Source of the DNA: Marinobacterium weihaiense
GTDB taxonomy: Bacteria; Pseudomonadota; Gammaproteobacteria; Pseudomonadales; Balneatricaceae
NCBI RefSeq assembly: GCF_019061305.1
Contig: NZ_JAHQZT010000013.1
Location: 1 to 64,000, forward strand
Length of the DNA stretch: 64,000 nt
Direction of reading: 5' to 3'
Made by a program: the position numbers and the translations under genes. Under the pieces are notes generated by a model. The model was given only the letters and a program-made list of their open reading frames with translations. It was not told where the DNA came from and made no database searches. Numbering within the stretch: position 1 is the stretch's first letter; each line of letters opens with the position of its first letter. Positions 30,584 to 40,410 of the stretch are shown here, piece after piece.

Positions 30584-31708
30584 GTGACTGCGGGACGTAA
30601 AAGCTTGGCCCAGTCTGGACGCTGGGTCGTCAAGATCGGCAGTGCGCTGCTGACCAATGATGGTCAGGGGCTGGATCAGATCGCTATCGCCGGCTGGGTC
30701 GATCAGCTGGTGGAATTGACCCGTCGGGGTGTGGAGGTGGTGCTGGTATCTTCTGGCTCCGTAGCCGAGGGTATGACGCGCCTGGGCTGGTCTGAGCGGC
30801 CGTCGGAGGTATACCGCCTCCAGGCGGCCGCTGCCGTGGGGCAGATGGGGCTGGTGCAGGCCTATGAGACCAACTTCCGTCGTCATGGCCTGCACACCGC
30901 TCAGGTGCTGTTGACGCACGACGACATGTCCAACCGCAAGCGCTATCTTAATGCTCGTTCTACTCTGCGTACCCTGATCGAGCTGGGTGTAGTGGCGGTG
31001 GTCAACGAGAACGACACCGTCGTGACCAGCGAGATCCGTTTCGGCGACAACGATACTCTGGGAGCGCTGGTGGCCAATGCCGTGGAAGCGGACGTGCTGA
31101 TTCTACTGACTGACCAGCATGGCCTGTACACCGCCGATCCGCGCAGTAACTCCGATGCCGAGCTGATCAGCGAGGCGATGGCCGGCGACAAGCGGTTGAC
31201 TGCCATGGCGGGTGGCGGTGGCAAGCTGGGGCGGGGCGGTATGGCCACCAAGGTGCGTGCGGCCAAGCTGGCGGCACGTTCCGGGGCGCTGACGGCGATC
31301 GCCAGTGGGCGCGAGCCTGATGTACTGCTCAAGCTGCATGCCGCCGAACAGGTGGGTACGTTGTTGCTGCCAGAGTGTGAACCCATGGCGGCCCGCAAGC
31401 AATGGATCGCCGGTCATCTGCAGGCGCGCGGTTCTCTGGTGCTGGATGCCGGTGCCGTGGCGGCGCTGACCGAGCGTGGCAAGAGTTTGCTGCCGGCGGG
31501 CGTGCGTTCCGTCAGTGGAGACTTTTCCCGTGGCGAGATGGTGATGATGCTGGATGAGTGCGGCCGGGTAGTGGCGCGCGGACTGGCCAACTATGGCGTG
31601 GAAGATGCGCAGCGCATCATTGGGCGTCCCAGTCGCGATATCGAAGGGGTGTTGGGCTTCATGGGTGAGGCGGAGTTGGTGCACCGAGATAATCTGGTGC
31701 TGGCGTGA
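30584..31708 (+). CDS. proB: Glutamate 5-kinase
   Basis: ProB phosphorylates glutamate, the first step of proline synthesis. It has 374 residues: an amino-acid kinase domain ([44 protein letters not shown]) and a C-terminal PUA domain from about residue 280. The start is GTG at 30584. The order obgE-proB is common in gammaproteobacteria. proA is not adjacent. Confidence 0.96.
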   Translation: MTAGRKSLAQSGRWVVKIGSALLTNDGQGLDQIAIAGWVDQLVELTRRGVEVVLVSSGSVAEGMTRLGWSERPSEVYRLQAAAAVGQMGLVQAYETNFRRHGLHTAQVLLTHDDMSNRKRYLNARSTLRTLIELGVVAVVNENDTVVTSEIRFGDNDTLGALVANAVEADVLILLTDQHGLYTADPRSNSDAELISEAMAGDKRLTAMAGGGGKLGRGGMATKVRAAKLAARSGALTAIASGREPDVLLKLHAAEQVGTLLLPECEPMAARKQWIAGHLQARGSLVLDAGAVAALTERGKSLLPAGVRSVSGDFSRGEMVMMLDECGRVVARGLANYGVEDAQRIIGRPSRDIEGVLGFMGEAELVHRDNLVLA

Positions 31709-31725
31709 TGTCAGTGGGCAGATAC

Positions 31726-31753
31726 AAAAAAACCGGCAGAAGCCGGTTTTTTT
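31726..31753. terminator. Bidirectional terminator, proB/rpsT
   Basis: The stem ACCGGC/GCCGGT around the loop AGAA is flanked by A7 and T7 runs. It serves proB on the + strand and rpsT on the - strand. Confidence 0.93.
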
Positions 31754-31772
31754 GTGCTGATCAGACGTAGGC

Positions 31773-32039
31773 TTAAGCAGCCATTGCCTTGATGCGAGCG
31801 CTCAGGCGGCTCTTGGTGCGGGCGATCTTGTTCTTGTGAAAGATGCCCTTGTTCACGGAGCTATCCATGATCGGCTGAGCGACCTTGAAAGCTTCCTGTG
31901 CAGCTGCCTGGTCGCCGCTGTCGATAGCAGCGAAGACTTTTTTGATGTACGTGCGCGCCATGGAGCGCAGGCTAGCGTTGTGCTGACGACGCTTCTCCGC
32001 CTGACGAGCGCGTTTTTTGGATCCTGCGGAATTAGCCAC
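31773..32039 (-). CDS. rpsT: 30S ribosomal protein S20
   Basis: S20 is a primary assembly protein of the 30S subunit. It has 88 residues, beginning [19 protein letters not shown] and ending SARIKAMAA. The start codon is GTG at 32039, with AAGGAG upstream. A non-ATG start is also found in E. coli rpsT (TTG), where it is linked to autoregulation. Confidence 0.97.
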   Translation of the reverse strand: MANSAGSKKRARQAEKRRQHNASLRSMARTYIKKVFAAIDSGDQAAAQEAFKVAQPIMDSSVNKGIFHKNKIARTKSRLSARIKAMAA

Positions 32040-32108
32040 GATCCGGCTCCTTCAATGATTAGGGTTGATCAGAATACGGCGATGTAATGCCGAAAAATTA
32101 GACGCGAC

Positions 32109-32137
32109 ATTATTCCTGTCCCCATGCAGGATGTCAA
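32109..32137 (-). promoter_or_regulatory. Strong rpsT promoter
   Basis: On the minus strand, a perfect TTGACA (32137-32132), 17 bp and AATAAT (32114-32109). This is one of the best sigma-70 matches in the window and leaves a leader of about 60 nt before the GTG. Confidence 0.85.
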
Positions 32138-32165
32138 CCAAATGACCCGGTTTCGACACCGGACT

Positions 32166-32193
32166 TTGTCTGTTTTGTAATCAAAGCTATGAT
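32166..32193 (+). promoter_or_regulatory. Candidate murJ promoter
   Basis: TTGTCT (32166-32171), 16 bp, TATGAT (32188-32193), placed about 35 bases before the murJ start and divergent from the rpsT promoter. Confidence 0.6.
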
Positions 32194-32227
32194 CGGCGCA
32201 CATTCGGCAGAGCTGTAAGGAAAAATT

Positions 32228-33784
32228 GTGGCGGAACAGGCAAAAAAAGCAGGTGCAGGGTTGCTGCGCTCCAGCGGCGTGGTCGGGATCATGACCCTGC
32301 TGTCGCGCGTACTGGGGCTGGTGCGTGATGTGGTGATCGCCGGCTATTTTGGCGCCAGCGGTAGTGCTGACGCCTTCTTCGTAGCCTTCAAAATTCCCAA
32401 CTTCCTGCGCCGCCTGTTTGCCGAGGGGGCGTTTTCCCAGGCCTTCGTGCCGGTACTGTCGGAATACCGCACCCAGCGTGATCTGGCAGCGGTGCAGCAG
32501 CTGGTGCATCGGGTGGCCGGGGCGCTGGGGTCGGTGCTGGTCGCGGTCACCGTGCTGGCTGTGATTGGCGCCCCGTTGCTGGCGGCGCTGTTTGCCCCCG
32601 GTTTCTACATGGCCGGTGGTGAAAAGTTCACGCTGGCCGCCGACATGCTCAGAATCACCTTCCCCTACCTGCTGCTGATTTCGTTGACCGCCTTCTGCGG
32701 TGCCATTCTTAACAGTTACGAACGCTTTGCTGTACCGGCCTTTACCCCGGTGCTGCTCAACCTCTGTCTGATCGGCTCGGCGGTCTGGCTCAGCCCGCTG
32801 CTGGAGACGCCAGTGATGGCGCTGGCTTGGGGCGTGCTCATGGCCGGAGCGGTGCAGCTGCTGTTCCAGCTGCCGTTTCTGGCCCGGTTGCGCCTGCTAC
32901 CGGTGCCTCAGCCCGGTTTTCGTGACGAGGGCGTGCGCCGCATCCTCAGGCTGATGCTGCCGGCGCTGTTCGGTGTCTCGGTGGCGCAGATAAACCTGTT
33001 GCTGGATACGGTGCTGGCATCTTTCCTGCAGACCGGCAGCGTGTCCTGGCTGTATTACTCCGATCGCCTGTCCGAGCTGCCGTTGGGGGTGTTCGGCATT
33101 GCGATCGCCACGGTGATCCTGCCCAGCCTGTCGCGTACCCATGCGGCGCAGAACCCCGAGCGTTTCGCGCAGATGCTCGACTGGGGCATCCGCATGATTT
33201 TGCTGATCGGCGTGCCCGCGGCGTTGGCGCTGGCGCTGCTGGCGGAGCCGCTGATCGCGACGCTGTTCCACTACGGGCAGATGACCGACCGTGACGTGCT
33301 CATGGCAGCCATGAGTCTGAGGGCCTATGCCTTCGGCCTGCTGGCGTTCATGTTGATCAAGGTGCTGGCGCCGGGTTACTTTGCCCGCCAGGATACGCGC
33401 ACGCCAGTGCGCATTGCGGTGAAGGCCATGGTCGCCAACATGGTGTTCAACCTGATCCTGGTTTGGCCGCTGGATCACGCTGGGCTGGCGCTGGCGACTT
33501 CGCTGTCGGCGTTTATGAATGCCGGTTGGCTGCTGCATGGCCTGATCAAGGAAGGCGTGTTCCGCTGGCAGCCGGGCTGGGGCCAGATGCTGTTTCGCCT
33601 GCTCAGTGCATCGGCTGTACTGGTAGGCACCTTGCTACTGATTCAATACCAGTTGGGCGACTGGCTGGCGGCCGATCTCTGGACTCGGGTACAGTGGATG
33701 ACGCTGCTGGTGCTGGCTGGCGGGGGGGCCTACGGCCTGTCTCTGGTGGCCACCGGTCTGCGCCTGCATCACTTGCGTGGCTGA
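32228..33784 (+). CDS. murJ: Lipid II flippase MurJ
   Basis: MurJ flips the peptidoglycan precursor lipid II across the inner membrane. The 518-residue product has about 14 predicted membrane helices. The N-terminus contains SSGVVGIMTLLSRVLGLVRD and GSADAFFVAFKIPNFLRRLFAEGAF, the charged loop typical of MurJ. The start is GTG at 32228 after AAGGA. It begins the set murJ-ribF-ileS-lspA-fkpB. Confidence 0.97.
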   Translation: MAEQAKKAGAGLLRSSGVVGIMTLLSRVLGLVRDVVIAGYFGASGSADAFFVAFKIPNFLRRLFAEGAFSQAFVPVLSEYRTQRDLAAVQQLVHRVAGALGSVLVAVTVLAVIGAPLLAALFAPGFYMAGGEKFTLAADMLRITFPYLLLISLTAFCGAILNSYERFAVPAFTPVLLNLCLIGSAVWLSPLLETPVMALAWGVLMAGAVQLLFQLPFLARLRLLPVPQPGFRDEGVRRILRLMLPALFGVSVAQINLLLDTVLASFLQTGSVSWLYYSDRLSELPLGVFGIAIATVILPSLSRTHAAQNPERFAQMLDWGIRMILLIGVPAALALALLAEPLIATLFHYGQMTDRDVLMAAMSLRAYAFGLLAFMLIKVLAPGYFARQDTRTPVRIAVKAMVANMVFNLILVWPLDHAGLALATSLSAFMNAGWLLHGLIKEGVFRWQPGWGQMLFRLLSASAVLVGTLLLIQYQLGDWLAADLWTRVQWMTLLVLAGGGAYGLSLVATGLRLHHLRG

Positions 33785-33865
33785 ACACTTTGTGAGCGGT
33801 ACTCGCCGTGGCCAGAGTACGATATACTGCGCAGTCCATATTTCTGGCGCTGGCTCAGCAACTGC

Positions 33866-34804
33866 ATGGAACTGATACGAGGCTTACACAATCTGCGTGA
33901 CCGACACCGTGGCTGCGTTGCCACGATCGGCAACTTCGATGGCGTGCACCTGGGGCACCGCAAGGTGCTGGCTCAGGTCAAGGCCAAGGCCGCCGCGCTG
34001 GGGCTGCCCAGCGTGGCGATCATCTTCGAACCGCAGCCGCGTGAGTTCTTCGGTGGTGACAAGGTGCCGCCGCGCCTGACCCGTTTTGATGAGAAGGTGC
34101 GCCTGCTGGCAGCTGAAGGGGTCGACCGGGTGCTGTGCCTGACCTTCAACACCCGCCTGCGCAATCTGTCCGCGGAAGCCTTTATCGATGAGTTGCTGCT
34201 GCAGGGACTGGCGGTGAAGCACTTCGTGGTGGGCGACGACTTCCGCTTCGGCTGCGATCGCCGCGGCGATTTTGACATGCTGTGCGAGGCCGGGGAGCGT
34301 CACGGTTTCAGCGTGGCCAACACGGCCACCTTTGCCATTGCCGATGAGCGTGTCAGCAGCACGCGCATTCGGGCGGCCCTGCAGCGCAACGACTTCGACC
34401 TGGCCGAACATCTGCTGGGCTGGCGTTATGCCGTGACCGGACGGGTGATGCACGGCCAGAAGCTTGGCCGTCAGCTGGGTGTGCCCACCGCCAATGTGCG
34501 CATGCACCGCCATCCTTGCCCGTTGCGCGGGGTGTTTGCCGTGCATGCCCATTTCGATGGTCAGCGCCTGGCCGGTGTCTGCAACGTGGGCATGCGGCCC
34601 ACGGTTCATGGCCGCCAGCCGGTACTGGAGGTCCACTTGCTGGACTACCACGGTGAAGAAATCTACGGCCGCCTGATGCGGGTCGAATTTCTGCACTTCA
34701 TCCGTGACGAACGCGCCTTTGACGGCCTTGACGCGCTCAAGGCCCAGATCGAAACCGATATTGAACATGTCCGCGCCTGGTTCGACCGGGCGGGCCGGGA
34801 CTGA
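33866..34804 (+). CDS. ribF: Bifunctional riboflavin kinase/FAD synthetase
   Basis: RibF makes FMN and then FAD. It has 312 residues: an N-terminal nucleotidyltransferase domain (IGNFDGVHLGHRKVL, residues 19-33) and a C-terminal kinase domain starting near residue 185 (GRVMHGQKLGRQLGVPTANV). A TATACT at 33823-33828 may be a -10 box, but I see no good -35. ileS starts 24 bases after the stop. Confidence 0.96.
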   Translation: MELIRGLHNLRDRHRGCVATIGNFDGVHLGHRKVLAQVKAKAAALGLPSVAIIFEPQPREFFGGDKVPPRLTRFDEKVRLLAAEGVDRVLCLTFNTRLRNLSAEAFIDELLLQGLAVKHFVVGDDFRFGCDRRGDFDMLCEAGERHGFSVANTATFAIADERVSSTRIRAALQRNDFDLAEHLLGWRYAVTGRVMHGQKLGRQLGVPTANVRMHRHPCPLRGVFAVHAHFDGQRLAGVCNVGMRPTVHGRQPVLEVHLLDYHGEEIYGRLMRVEFLHFIRDERAFDGLDALKAQIETDIEHVRAWFDRAGRD

Positions 34805-34828
34805 CCCTACCTCTGGAAGCGACCTGTT

Positions 34829-37645
34829 ATGACCGACTACAAAGCAACACTGAATCTGCCGGAAACGGCATTCCCGATGCGTGGCAACCTGCCCAAGCGT
34901 GAGCCGGCTCGTCTGGCGCGCTGGAATGAAATCGACCTGTATCGTCAGTTGCGTGAAGCGGGCAAGGACCGAGAGCCGTTCATCCTGCATGACGGCCCTC
35001 CCTATGCCAACGGCAACATTCACATCGGTCATGCGGTCAACAAGGTGATCAAGGACATGATCATCAAGTCCAAGACCTTGAGTGGCTTTGATGCCCCCTA
35101 CGTGCCGGGCTGGGACTGCCACGGCCTGCCCATCGAACACAAGGTTGAAACCCTCATCGGCAAGGCCGGCGAGAAGGTGCCCTACCGTGAATTCCGTCAG
35201 AAGTGCCGCGAGTATGCCGCCGAGCAGGTCGCGGGTCAGAAGGCCGATTTCATCCGTCTGGGCGTACTGGGCGACTGGGACAACCCCTACCTGACGATGA
35301 ACTTCGACACCGAAGCCAACATCGTGCGTGCCCTGGGCAAGATCATCGAAAACGGTCATCTGGTCAAAGGCTACAAGCCGGTGTACTGGAGTGTCGTGGG
35401 CCAGTCCGCGCTGGCCGAAGCAGAAGTGGAGTATCAGGACAAGACCTCCACCGCCATCGATGTGCGCTTCACCTTCGTTGATCAGGACAAGGTACTGGCA
35501 CTGTTCGGTACCGCTGCAGGTGGCGCACCGGTCTCCGTGGTGATCTGGACCACCACCCCTTGGACCATCCCGGCCAACCAGGCCGTTTCCGTCAACGGTG
35601 CGCTGGATTACGCGCTGGTGGAAGCCCATACCGAGCAGGGCGTGGATCGCATGGTGCTGGCGGCGGAGATGGTTGACGACATCATGGCACGCTGGGGTGT
35701 GGACAAGTTCGACGTGCTGGCCACCTGCAACGGCAGCGCGCTGGAACTGCTGCAGCTGAAGCACCCGATCTATGATAAGCAGGTGCCGCTGATCCTAGGT
35801 GATCACGTCACCACTGATGCCGGTACCGGTGCCGTTCACACCGCGCCCGATCACGGTATGGAAGACTTCGTGGTCGGTCAGCAGTACGGCCTTGAAACGC
35901 TGAACCTAGTGCAGGCCAACGGTACCTACACCGATGCCGCCGGCGAGTTTGCCGGCGTCCACGTCTACAAGGCGGACGGCCCGGTGTGCGATGCGCTGGA
36001 GCGTGAAGGCAAACTGGTGCATCTGAAGCGCTTCCAGCACAGCTACCCGCACTGCTGGCGCACCAAAACCCCGCTGATCTACCGTGCCACGCCGCAGTGG
36101 TTTATCTCCATGGATGCCAAGCAGCTGAAAGGTCAGGCCATGGACGCCATCAAGGGCGTGCAGTGGTTCCCGGAATGGGGCCAGAACCGCATCGAATCCA
36201 TGGTCGATCAGAGCCCGGACTGGTGTGTGTCCCGTCAGCGTACCTGGGGCGTACCGATCACCCTGTTCACTCACAAGCAGAGCGGTGAACTGCACCCGCG
36301 TACCGCCGAGTTGATCGAGCAGGTGGCGCTGAAGATCGAGCAGGGCGGCATCGACGCCTGGTTCGAGCTGGATGCCACGGAGCTGCTGGGCGATGAAGCG
36401 GCCGACTACGACAAGGTCACCGACACCCTGGATGTCTGGTTCGACTCCGGTGTCACCCACCACGCAGTGCTGCGCACCCGTGATGGCCTCAAGTTCCCGG
36501 CGGACCTGTACCTGGAAGGTTCTGACCAGCATCGCGGCTGGTTCCAGTCGTCGCTGAAAACCTCCATCGCCATCAACGGCTGCGCACCCTACAAACAGGT
36601 CCTGACCCACGGCTTTACCGTCGACGAGAAGGGCTACAAAATGTCCAAGTCGCTGGGCAACGTGATCGCGCCCCAGGAAGTGACCGACAGCCTGGGCGCC
36701 GACATCCTGCGCCTGTGGGTGGCCTCCACCGATTACTCCGGTGAGATGGCCGTGTCCAAGCAAATCCTGCAGCGCACCGCCGACAGCTACCGCCGTATCC
36801 GCAACACCGCGCGCTTCCTGCTGGCTAACCTGAACGGCTTTGAACCGGCCCGCGACAGCCTGCCGGCGGAAGAGATGCTGGCGCTGGACCGCTGGGCGGT
36901 GGATGCCGCAGCACGTCTGCAGCAGAAGGTAATCGCGGCCTACGACAGCTACCGCTTCCTCGATGTCTACCAGCAGGTGCACCACTTCTGCGTGCAGGAG
37001 CTGGGCGGCTTCTACCTGGACATCATCAAGGACCGTCAGTACACCACCCAGGCCGATTCTCTGGCGCGCCGTTCCTGCCAGACCGCGTTGTTCCATATCG
37101 CGCAGGCGCTGGTGCGCTGGATCGCGCCGATCCTCAGCTTCACCGCCGAAGAGATCTACGAAGTGCTGCCGGGCGAGCGCAAGGATTCTGTGCTGCTGGC
37201 CACCTGGTATGAAGACCTGTTCGAGCTGGCCGAGGACGATCCCTTCGGCCGTGAGTTCTGGCAGCGCGTGATGAGCGTGAAGGATGCGGTCAACAAGTGT
37301 CTGGAAGACGCCCGCAACGAGAAGCTGGTGAAGGCCTCCCTGGCCGCGGAAGCGACTCTGTACGTGGATGACGACCTGCATGCCGACTTGGCCCGTCTGG
37401 GTGACGAACTGCGCTTCGTGCTGATCACCTCCGAAGCGACCCTCAAGCCGCTGAGCGAAGCCGGTGACGCCCGTGTGACCGACGTGGAAGGCCTGAAAGT
37501 GGCTGTTGCCGCATCCGGTCATGCCAAGTGTGGCCGCTGCTGGCACCACCGTGAAGACGTGGGCCGCCACGAGGGGCACCCGGATCTGTGCGGCCGCTGC
37601 GTGAGCAACGTGGACGGCGAAGGCGAACAGCGCGACTTCGCCTGA
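34829..37645 (+). CDS. ileS: Isoleucyl-tRNA synthetase
   Basis: A class I aminoacyl-tRNA synthetase with editing domain, 938 residues. HIGH is at residues 65-68 ([10 protein letters not shown]) and KMSKS near 605 (YKMSKSLGN). The editing domain has [13 protein letters not shown] and [12 protein letters not shown]. The C-terminal zinc-binding residues are CGRCWHH and CGRC. This is the bacterial, mupirocin-sensitive architecture, similar to E. coli. The stop shares its last base with the lspA ATG. Confidence 0.98.
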   Translation: MTDYKATLNLPETAFPMRGNLPKREPARLARWNEIDLYRQLREAGKDREPFILHDGPPYANGNIHIGHAVNKVIKDMIIKSKTLSGFDAPYVPGWDCHGLPIEHKVETLIGKAGEKVPYREFRQKCREYAAEQVAGQKADFIRLGVLGDWDNPYLTMNFDTEANIVRALGKIIENGHLVKGYKPVYWSVVGQSALAEAEVEYQDKTSTAIDVRFTFVDQDKVLALFGTAAGGAPVSVVIWTTTPWTIPANQAVSVNGALDYALVEAHTEQGVDRMVLAAEMVDDIMARWGVDKFDVLATCNGSALELLQLKHPIYDKQVPLILGDHVTTDAGTGAVHTAPDHGMEDFVVGQQYGLETLNLVQANGTYTDAAGEFAGVHVYKADGPVCDALEREGKLVHLKRFQHSYPHCWRTKTPLIYRATPQWFISMDAKQLKGQAMDAIKGVQWFPEWGQNRIESMVDQSPDWCVSRQRTWGVPITLFTHKQSGELHPRTAELIEQVALKIEQGGIDAWFELDATELLGDEAADYDKVTDTLDVWFDSGVTHHAVLRTRDGLKFPADLYLEGSDQHRGWFQSSLKTSIAINGCAPYKQVLTHGFTVDEKGYKMSKSLGNVIAPQEVTDSLGADILRLWVASTDYSGEMAVSKQILQRTADSYRRIRNTARFLLANLNGFEPARDSLPAEEMLALDRWAVDAAARLQQKVIAAYDSYRFLDVYQQVHHFCVQELGGFYLDIIKDRQYTTQADSLARRSCQTALFHIAQALVRWIAPILSFTAEEIYEVLPGERKDSVLLATWYEDLFELAEDDPFGREFWQRVMSVKDAVNKCLEDARNEKLVKASLAAEATLYVDDDLHADLARLGDELRFVLITSEATLKPLSEAGDARVTDVEGLKVAVAASGHAKCGRCWHHREDVGRHEGHPDLCGRCVSNVDGEGEQRDFA

Positions 37646-38151
37646 TGAACGCTGCAGCCCCCCTTGCCCTCCGGGCCAGCGCACTGCGCTGGCTCTGGCT
37701 CACGCTGCTGGTGATCGTGGTCGATCTGACCAGCAAGTATCTGGCCGACACCCGACTGAGCTATGCCGACCCGGTGCCGCTGCTGCCGGTGTTCGATCTG
37801 ACCCTGCTGTACAACACCGGTGCGGCGTTCAGCTTCCTGGCCTCGGCCGGGGGCTGGCAGCGCTGGCTGTTTGTCGCCATCGCCGTGGGCATGAGCGCCT
37901 TCCTGCTGCACTGGATGCGGCGTACGCCGGTCACGCAAACGGCGCTGGCCACCGGCCTGGCACTGGTGCTGGGCGGTGCTCTGGGTAACCTGTTTGACCG
38001 TAGTGTACATGGCCACGTGATCGATTTTATTTCGCTGCACTGGTCCGGGTATTACTTTCCCGCGTTCAACATTGCCGACTGTGCCATCACGCTGGGCACC
38101 ATTTTGCTGCTGATCGACATGTTCTTTTTGGGCGGCAACGAGACTGACTGA
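37645..38151 (+). CDS. lspA: Lipoprotein signal peptidase
   Basis: LspA cleaves signal peptides of diacylated prolipoproteins. The ATG at 37645 overlaps the ileS stop by one base and gives 168 residues with four membrane helices. The two catalytic aspartates are in GNLFDRSVHGHVIDF and FNIADCAITLG, and the VVDLTSKYL and YNTGAAFSFLA motifs are present. Confidence 0.96.
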   Translation: MNAAAPLALRASALRWLWLTLLVIVVDLTSKYLADTRLSYADPVPLLPVFDLTLLYNTGAAFSFLASAGGWQRWLFVAIAVGMSAFLLHWMRRTPVTQTALATGLALVLGGALGNLFDRSVHGHVIDFISLHWSGYYFPAFNIADCAITLGTILLLIDMFFLGGNETD

Positions 38152-38166
38152 GACAGGAACCAACGC

Positions 38167-38601
38167 ATGACAGACACCGTTATTGGTCCGGATACGGCCA
38201 TTACGATGAACTTCGCCATTAAACTGGAAGACGGCCAGCTGATCGACAGCAACTTTGATGCCGATCCAGTGAGCTTTACCTTTGGCGATGGCAATATTCC
38301 GGAAGGCTTCGAACAGGCCCTGCTGGGGCTCAAGGCCGGTGAACATGCTGAGCTGACCATCGCCCCGGAGCGTGGTTTCGGCATGCACAACCCGAGCAAT
38401 ATTCAGGTGATGCCGCGCAGCCAGTTCAAGGACATGGATCTGGAGCCGGGCCTGGTGGTTTCTTTCCAGGAGCCGGGCGGTGAACTGCCCGGCGTGATCA
38501 CTGACTTCAACGACGACAAGGTCACCGTGGATTTCAACCACCCTCTGGCCGGCAAAACCCTGATCTTCGAGGTCGAAATTAAGGCCATCGAGGCGGCTTG
38601 A
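38167..38601 (+). CDS. fkpB: FKBP-type peptidyl-prolyl isomerase
   Basis: A short FKBP of the SlpA/FkpB type, 144 residues, cytoplasmic (no signal peptide). It has the FKBP domain split by an insert-in-flap domain (residues about 70-120), with the core ALLGLKAGEHAELTIAPERGFG. It follows lspA by 15 bases, in the usual order. The ispH gene that normally follows is absent here. Confidence 0.93.
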   Translation: MTDTVIGPDTAITMNFAIKLEDGQLIDSNFDADPVSFTFGDGNIPEGFEQALLGLKAGEHAELTIAPERGFGMHNPSNIQVMPRSQFKDMDLEPGLVVSFQEPGGELPGVITDFNDDKVTVDFNHPLAGKTLIFEVEIKAIEAA

Positions 38602-38680
38602 CAGCTGAGTGTAATTTAACCAGTCTCTGAGGGTGCGGCTTAAGGACAAGCCGCTTCATTACCCACAGGAGACGTTGATC

Positions 38681-39220
38681 ATGGAAGATCAGCCCAAGCC
38701 GTCCGTCCCCCGCCAGCGGGGACTGACGCTGGTCGAGCTGTTGCTCACCGTAACCATTCTCAGCATTCTGGCCGCGCTGGGTCCCCCATCCTTTACCCAG
38801 CTGGTGGCATCTAGCCGCCTGGGCGCGACCGAAGCCGATATCGTCAGCTTGTTGTCCCAAGCCCGCTCGGCCGCATTGATGCGCAACCGTCGAGTGGTCA
38901 TGTGTGCCAGCGATGACGGCGCGCAATGCCAGGGCAGCCGTCGGCAGGGCAGCCGCAATTGGACCGGTGCCCTGTTGTTCGTTGATCTGGATCAGAACCG
39001 GATAGTGAGTAATGACGAAACGGTGTTTTACGTTGCGAACTTTTCATCAGCTGCGACCATACTCTGGAATCGGGGCGACTCGCTGGTTTACCAGCCGGAT
39101 GGCACGGCGCTGGGTGGTTCCAACGGCACCTTTGTCATCCGCGCCCCCAATACCGACCACGAACATCAGGTTGTGGTGTCATTGCTCGGGCGGGCCCGTG
39201 TGGTGCGCAAAGCCCCCTGA
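38681..39220 (+). CDS. fimT: GspH/FimT-type pseudopilin
   Basis: The 179-residue product is a type IV pilin-like minor pilin. The prepilin site is RQRG before LTLVELLLTVTILSILAAL: glycine at -1, glutamate at +5 and a hydrophobic helix. A disulphide-capable pair of cysteines (MCASDD and QCQGS) lies in the globular domain. AGGAG precedes the ATG. It stands without the usual fimU, pilV, pilW, pilX and pilE neighbours. Confidence 0.85.
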   Translation: MEDQPKPSVPRQRGLTLVELLLTVTILSILAALGPPSFTQLVASSRLGATEADIVSLLSQARSAALMRNRRVVMCASDDGAQCQGSRRQGSRNWTGALLFVDLDQNRIVSNDETVFYVANFSSAATILWNRGDSLVYQPDGTALGGSNGTFVIRAPNTDHEHQVVVSLLGRARVVRKAP

Positions 39221-39286
39221 ACTTGATCAACAGGGACTGTACAAGGGGTACGGTCCGGCATAGACGTAATGAGGGAGCGTCGATTC

Positions 39287-40393
39287 ATGTCCGATTTTCT
39301 GATTGTAGGGGCCGGTGTTATCGGCCTGATGACGGCTCGTCTGCTGTCGCAGGCCGGAGCCAGTGTCAAAGTGATCGAGCGTGGCCGCAGCGCCCGTGAA
39401 GCCTCTTGGGCCGGCGGCGGCATCGTATCGCCGCTGTATCCCTGGCGTTACCGGGATGAAATTACCGCGCTGGCGCTCTGGTCACAGAGCAGCTATGTGC
39501 ACCTGTCGCAAGAGTTGCTGGACGAAACCGGTTGTGACCCGGAACTGCGCCAGAAGGGCATGCTGATGCTGAACGTGGAAGACGGCGAGGAACAGACCGC
39601 GCTGGACTGGGCACGCCGCTTCCACCGTCCGCTGACCAAGGTCGATGCCGAGTTCATCTACCGCACCGAGCCGCACGTGGCGCCGGGGTTCGAGTCGGCC
39701 CTGTGGATGCCGGAAGTGGCCAGCATTCGCAATCCGCGCCTGGGGCAGGCGTTGCGCCTGAGCGTCAAGGACAACCCGCGCATCACCCTGTGCGAAGACA
39801 GCGAAGTGATCGGGTTCAGCACCTTTGGCGAGCGCGTCACCGGCGTCAAGACTGAGCAGGGCGAGCACAAGGCCAAGGAGGTGATTCTGGCCGGTGGTGC
39901 CTGGAGCGGCGAGCTGTTGGCGCAGCTGGGCCTGAGCCTGCCGGTGGAGCCGGTGCGCGGCCAGATGATGGTGTTCAACGCCGTACCCGGCGTCGTCGAT
40001 CGGGTGGTGATGCTGGACGGGCGCTACGTGATCCCGCGCAGCGATGGCCGGGTTCTGGTGGGTAGCACCCTGGAACATGTCGGCTTCGACAAGACTACCA
40101 CCGAAGAGGCCAGCCGCTCGCTGTTCGATACCGCCACCCGTATCGTGCCGGAATTGGCCGACTACGAAGTGGAGCACCACTGGGCCGGGCTGCGCCCGGG
40201 GTCGCCGGAAGGCGTGCCGTTCATCGGTGCGGTGCCGGGCTGGCAGGGGCTGCACCTGAACACCGGCCACTATCGCAACGGCCTGGTGCTGGCCCCGGCC
40301 TCGACCCGATTGCTGGCCGATCTGCTGCTGGAGCGTTCACCCGTGATCGATCCTGATGCATACTCTCCGGCTGGACGTTTAACAGCACGCTGA
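39287..40393 (+). CDS. thiO: Glycine oxidase ThiO
   Basis: ThiO is an FAD-dependent amine oxidase that produces dehydroglycine for the thiazole moiety of thiamine. The ATG at 39287 (GGGAG upstream) gives 368 residues. The N-terminal dinucleotide-binding motif is VGAGVIGLMTARLL. SWAGGGIVSPLYPWRY and the C-terminal GLRPGSPEGVPFIGAVPG are typical. The other thiamine genes are not nearby. A more general FAD amino-acid oxidase is the alternative. Confidence 0.9.
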   Translation: MSDFLIVGAGVIGLMTARLLSQAGASVKVIERGRSAREASWAGGGIVSPLYPWRYRDEITALALWSQSSYVHLSQELLDETGCDPELRQKGMLMLNVEDGEEQTALDWARRFHRPLTKVDAEFIYRTEPHVAPGFESALWMPEVASIRNPRLGQALRLSVKDNPRITLCEDSEVIGFSTFGERVTGVKTEQGEHKAKEVILAGGAWSGELLAQLGLSLPVEPVRGQMMVFNAVPGVVDRVVMLDGRYVIPRSDGRVLVGSTLEHVGFDKTTTEEASRSLFDTATRIVPELADYEVEHHWAGLRPGSPEGVPFIGAVPGWQGLHLNTGHYRNGLVLAPASTRLLADLLLERSPVIDPDAYSPAGRLTAR

Positions 40394-40410
40394 GAAGTAG
40401 CGGGAGATCG

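Noticed and set aside
33884-35764. A 626-codon minus-strand frame under ribF and ileS
   Set aside because: Composition-driven shadow in GC-rich coding DNA. Both + strand genes are full-length and conserved.
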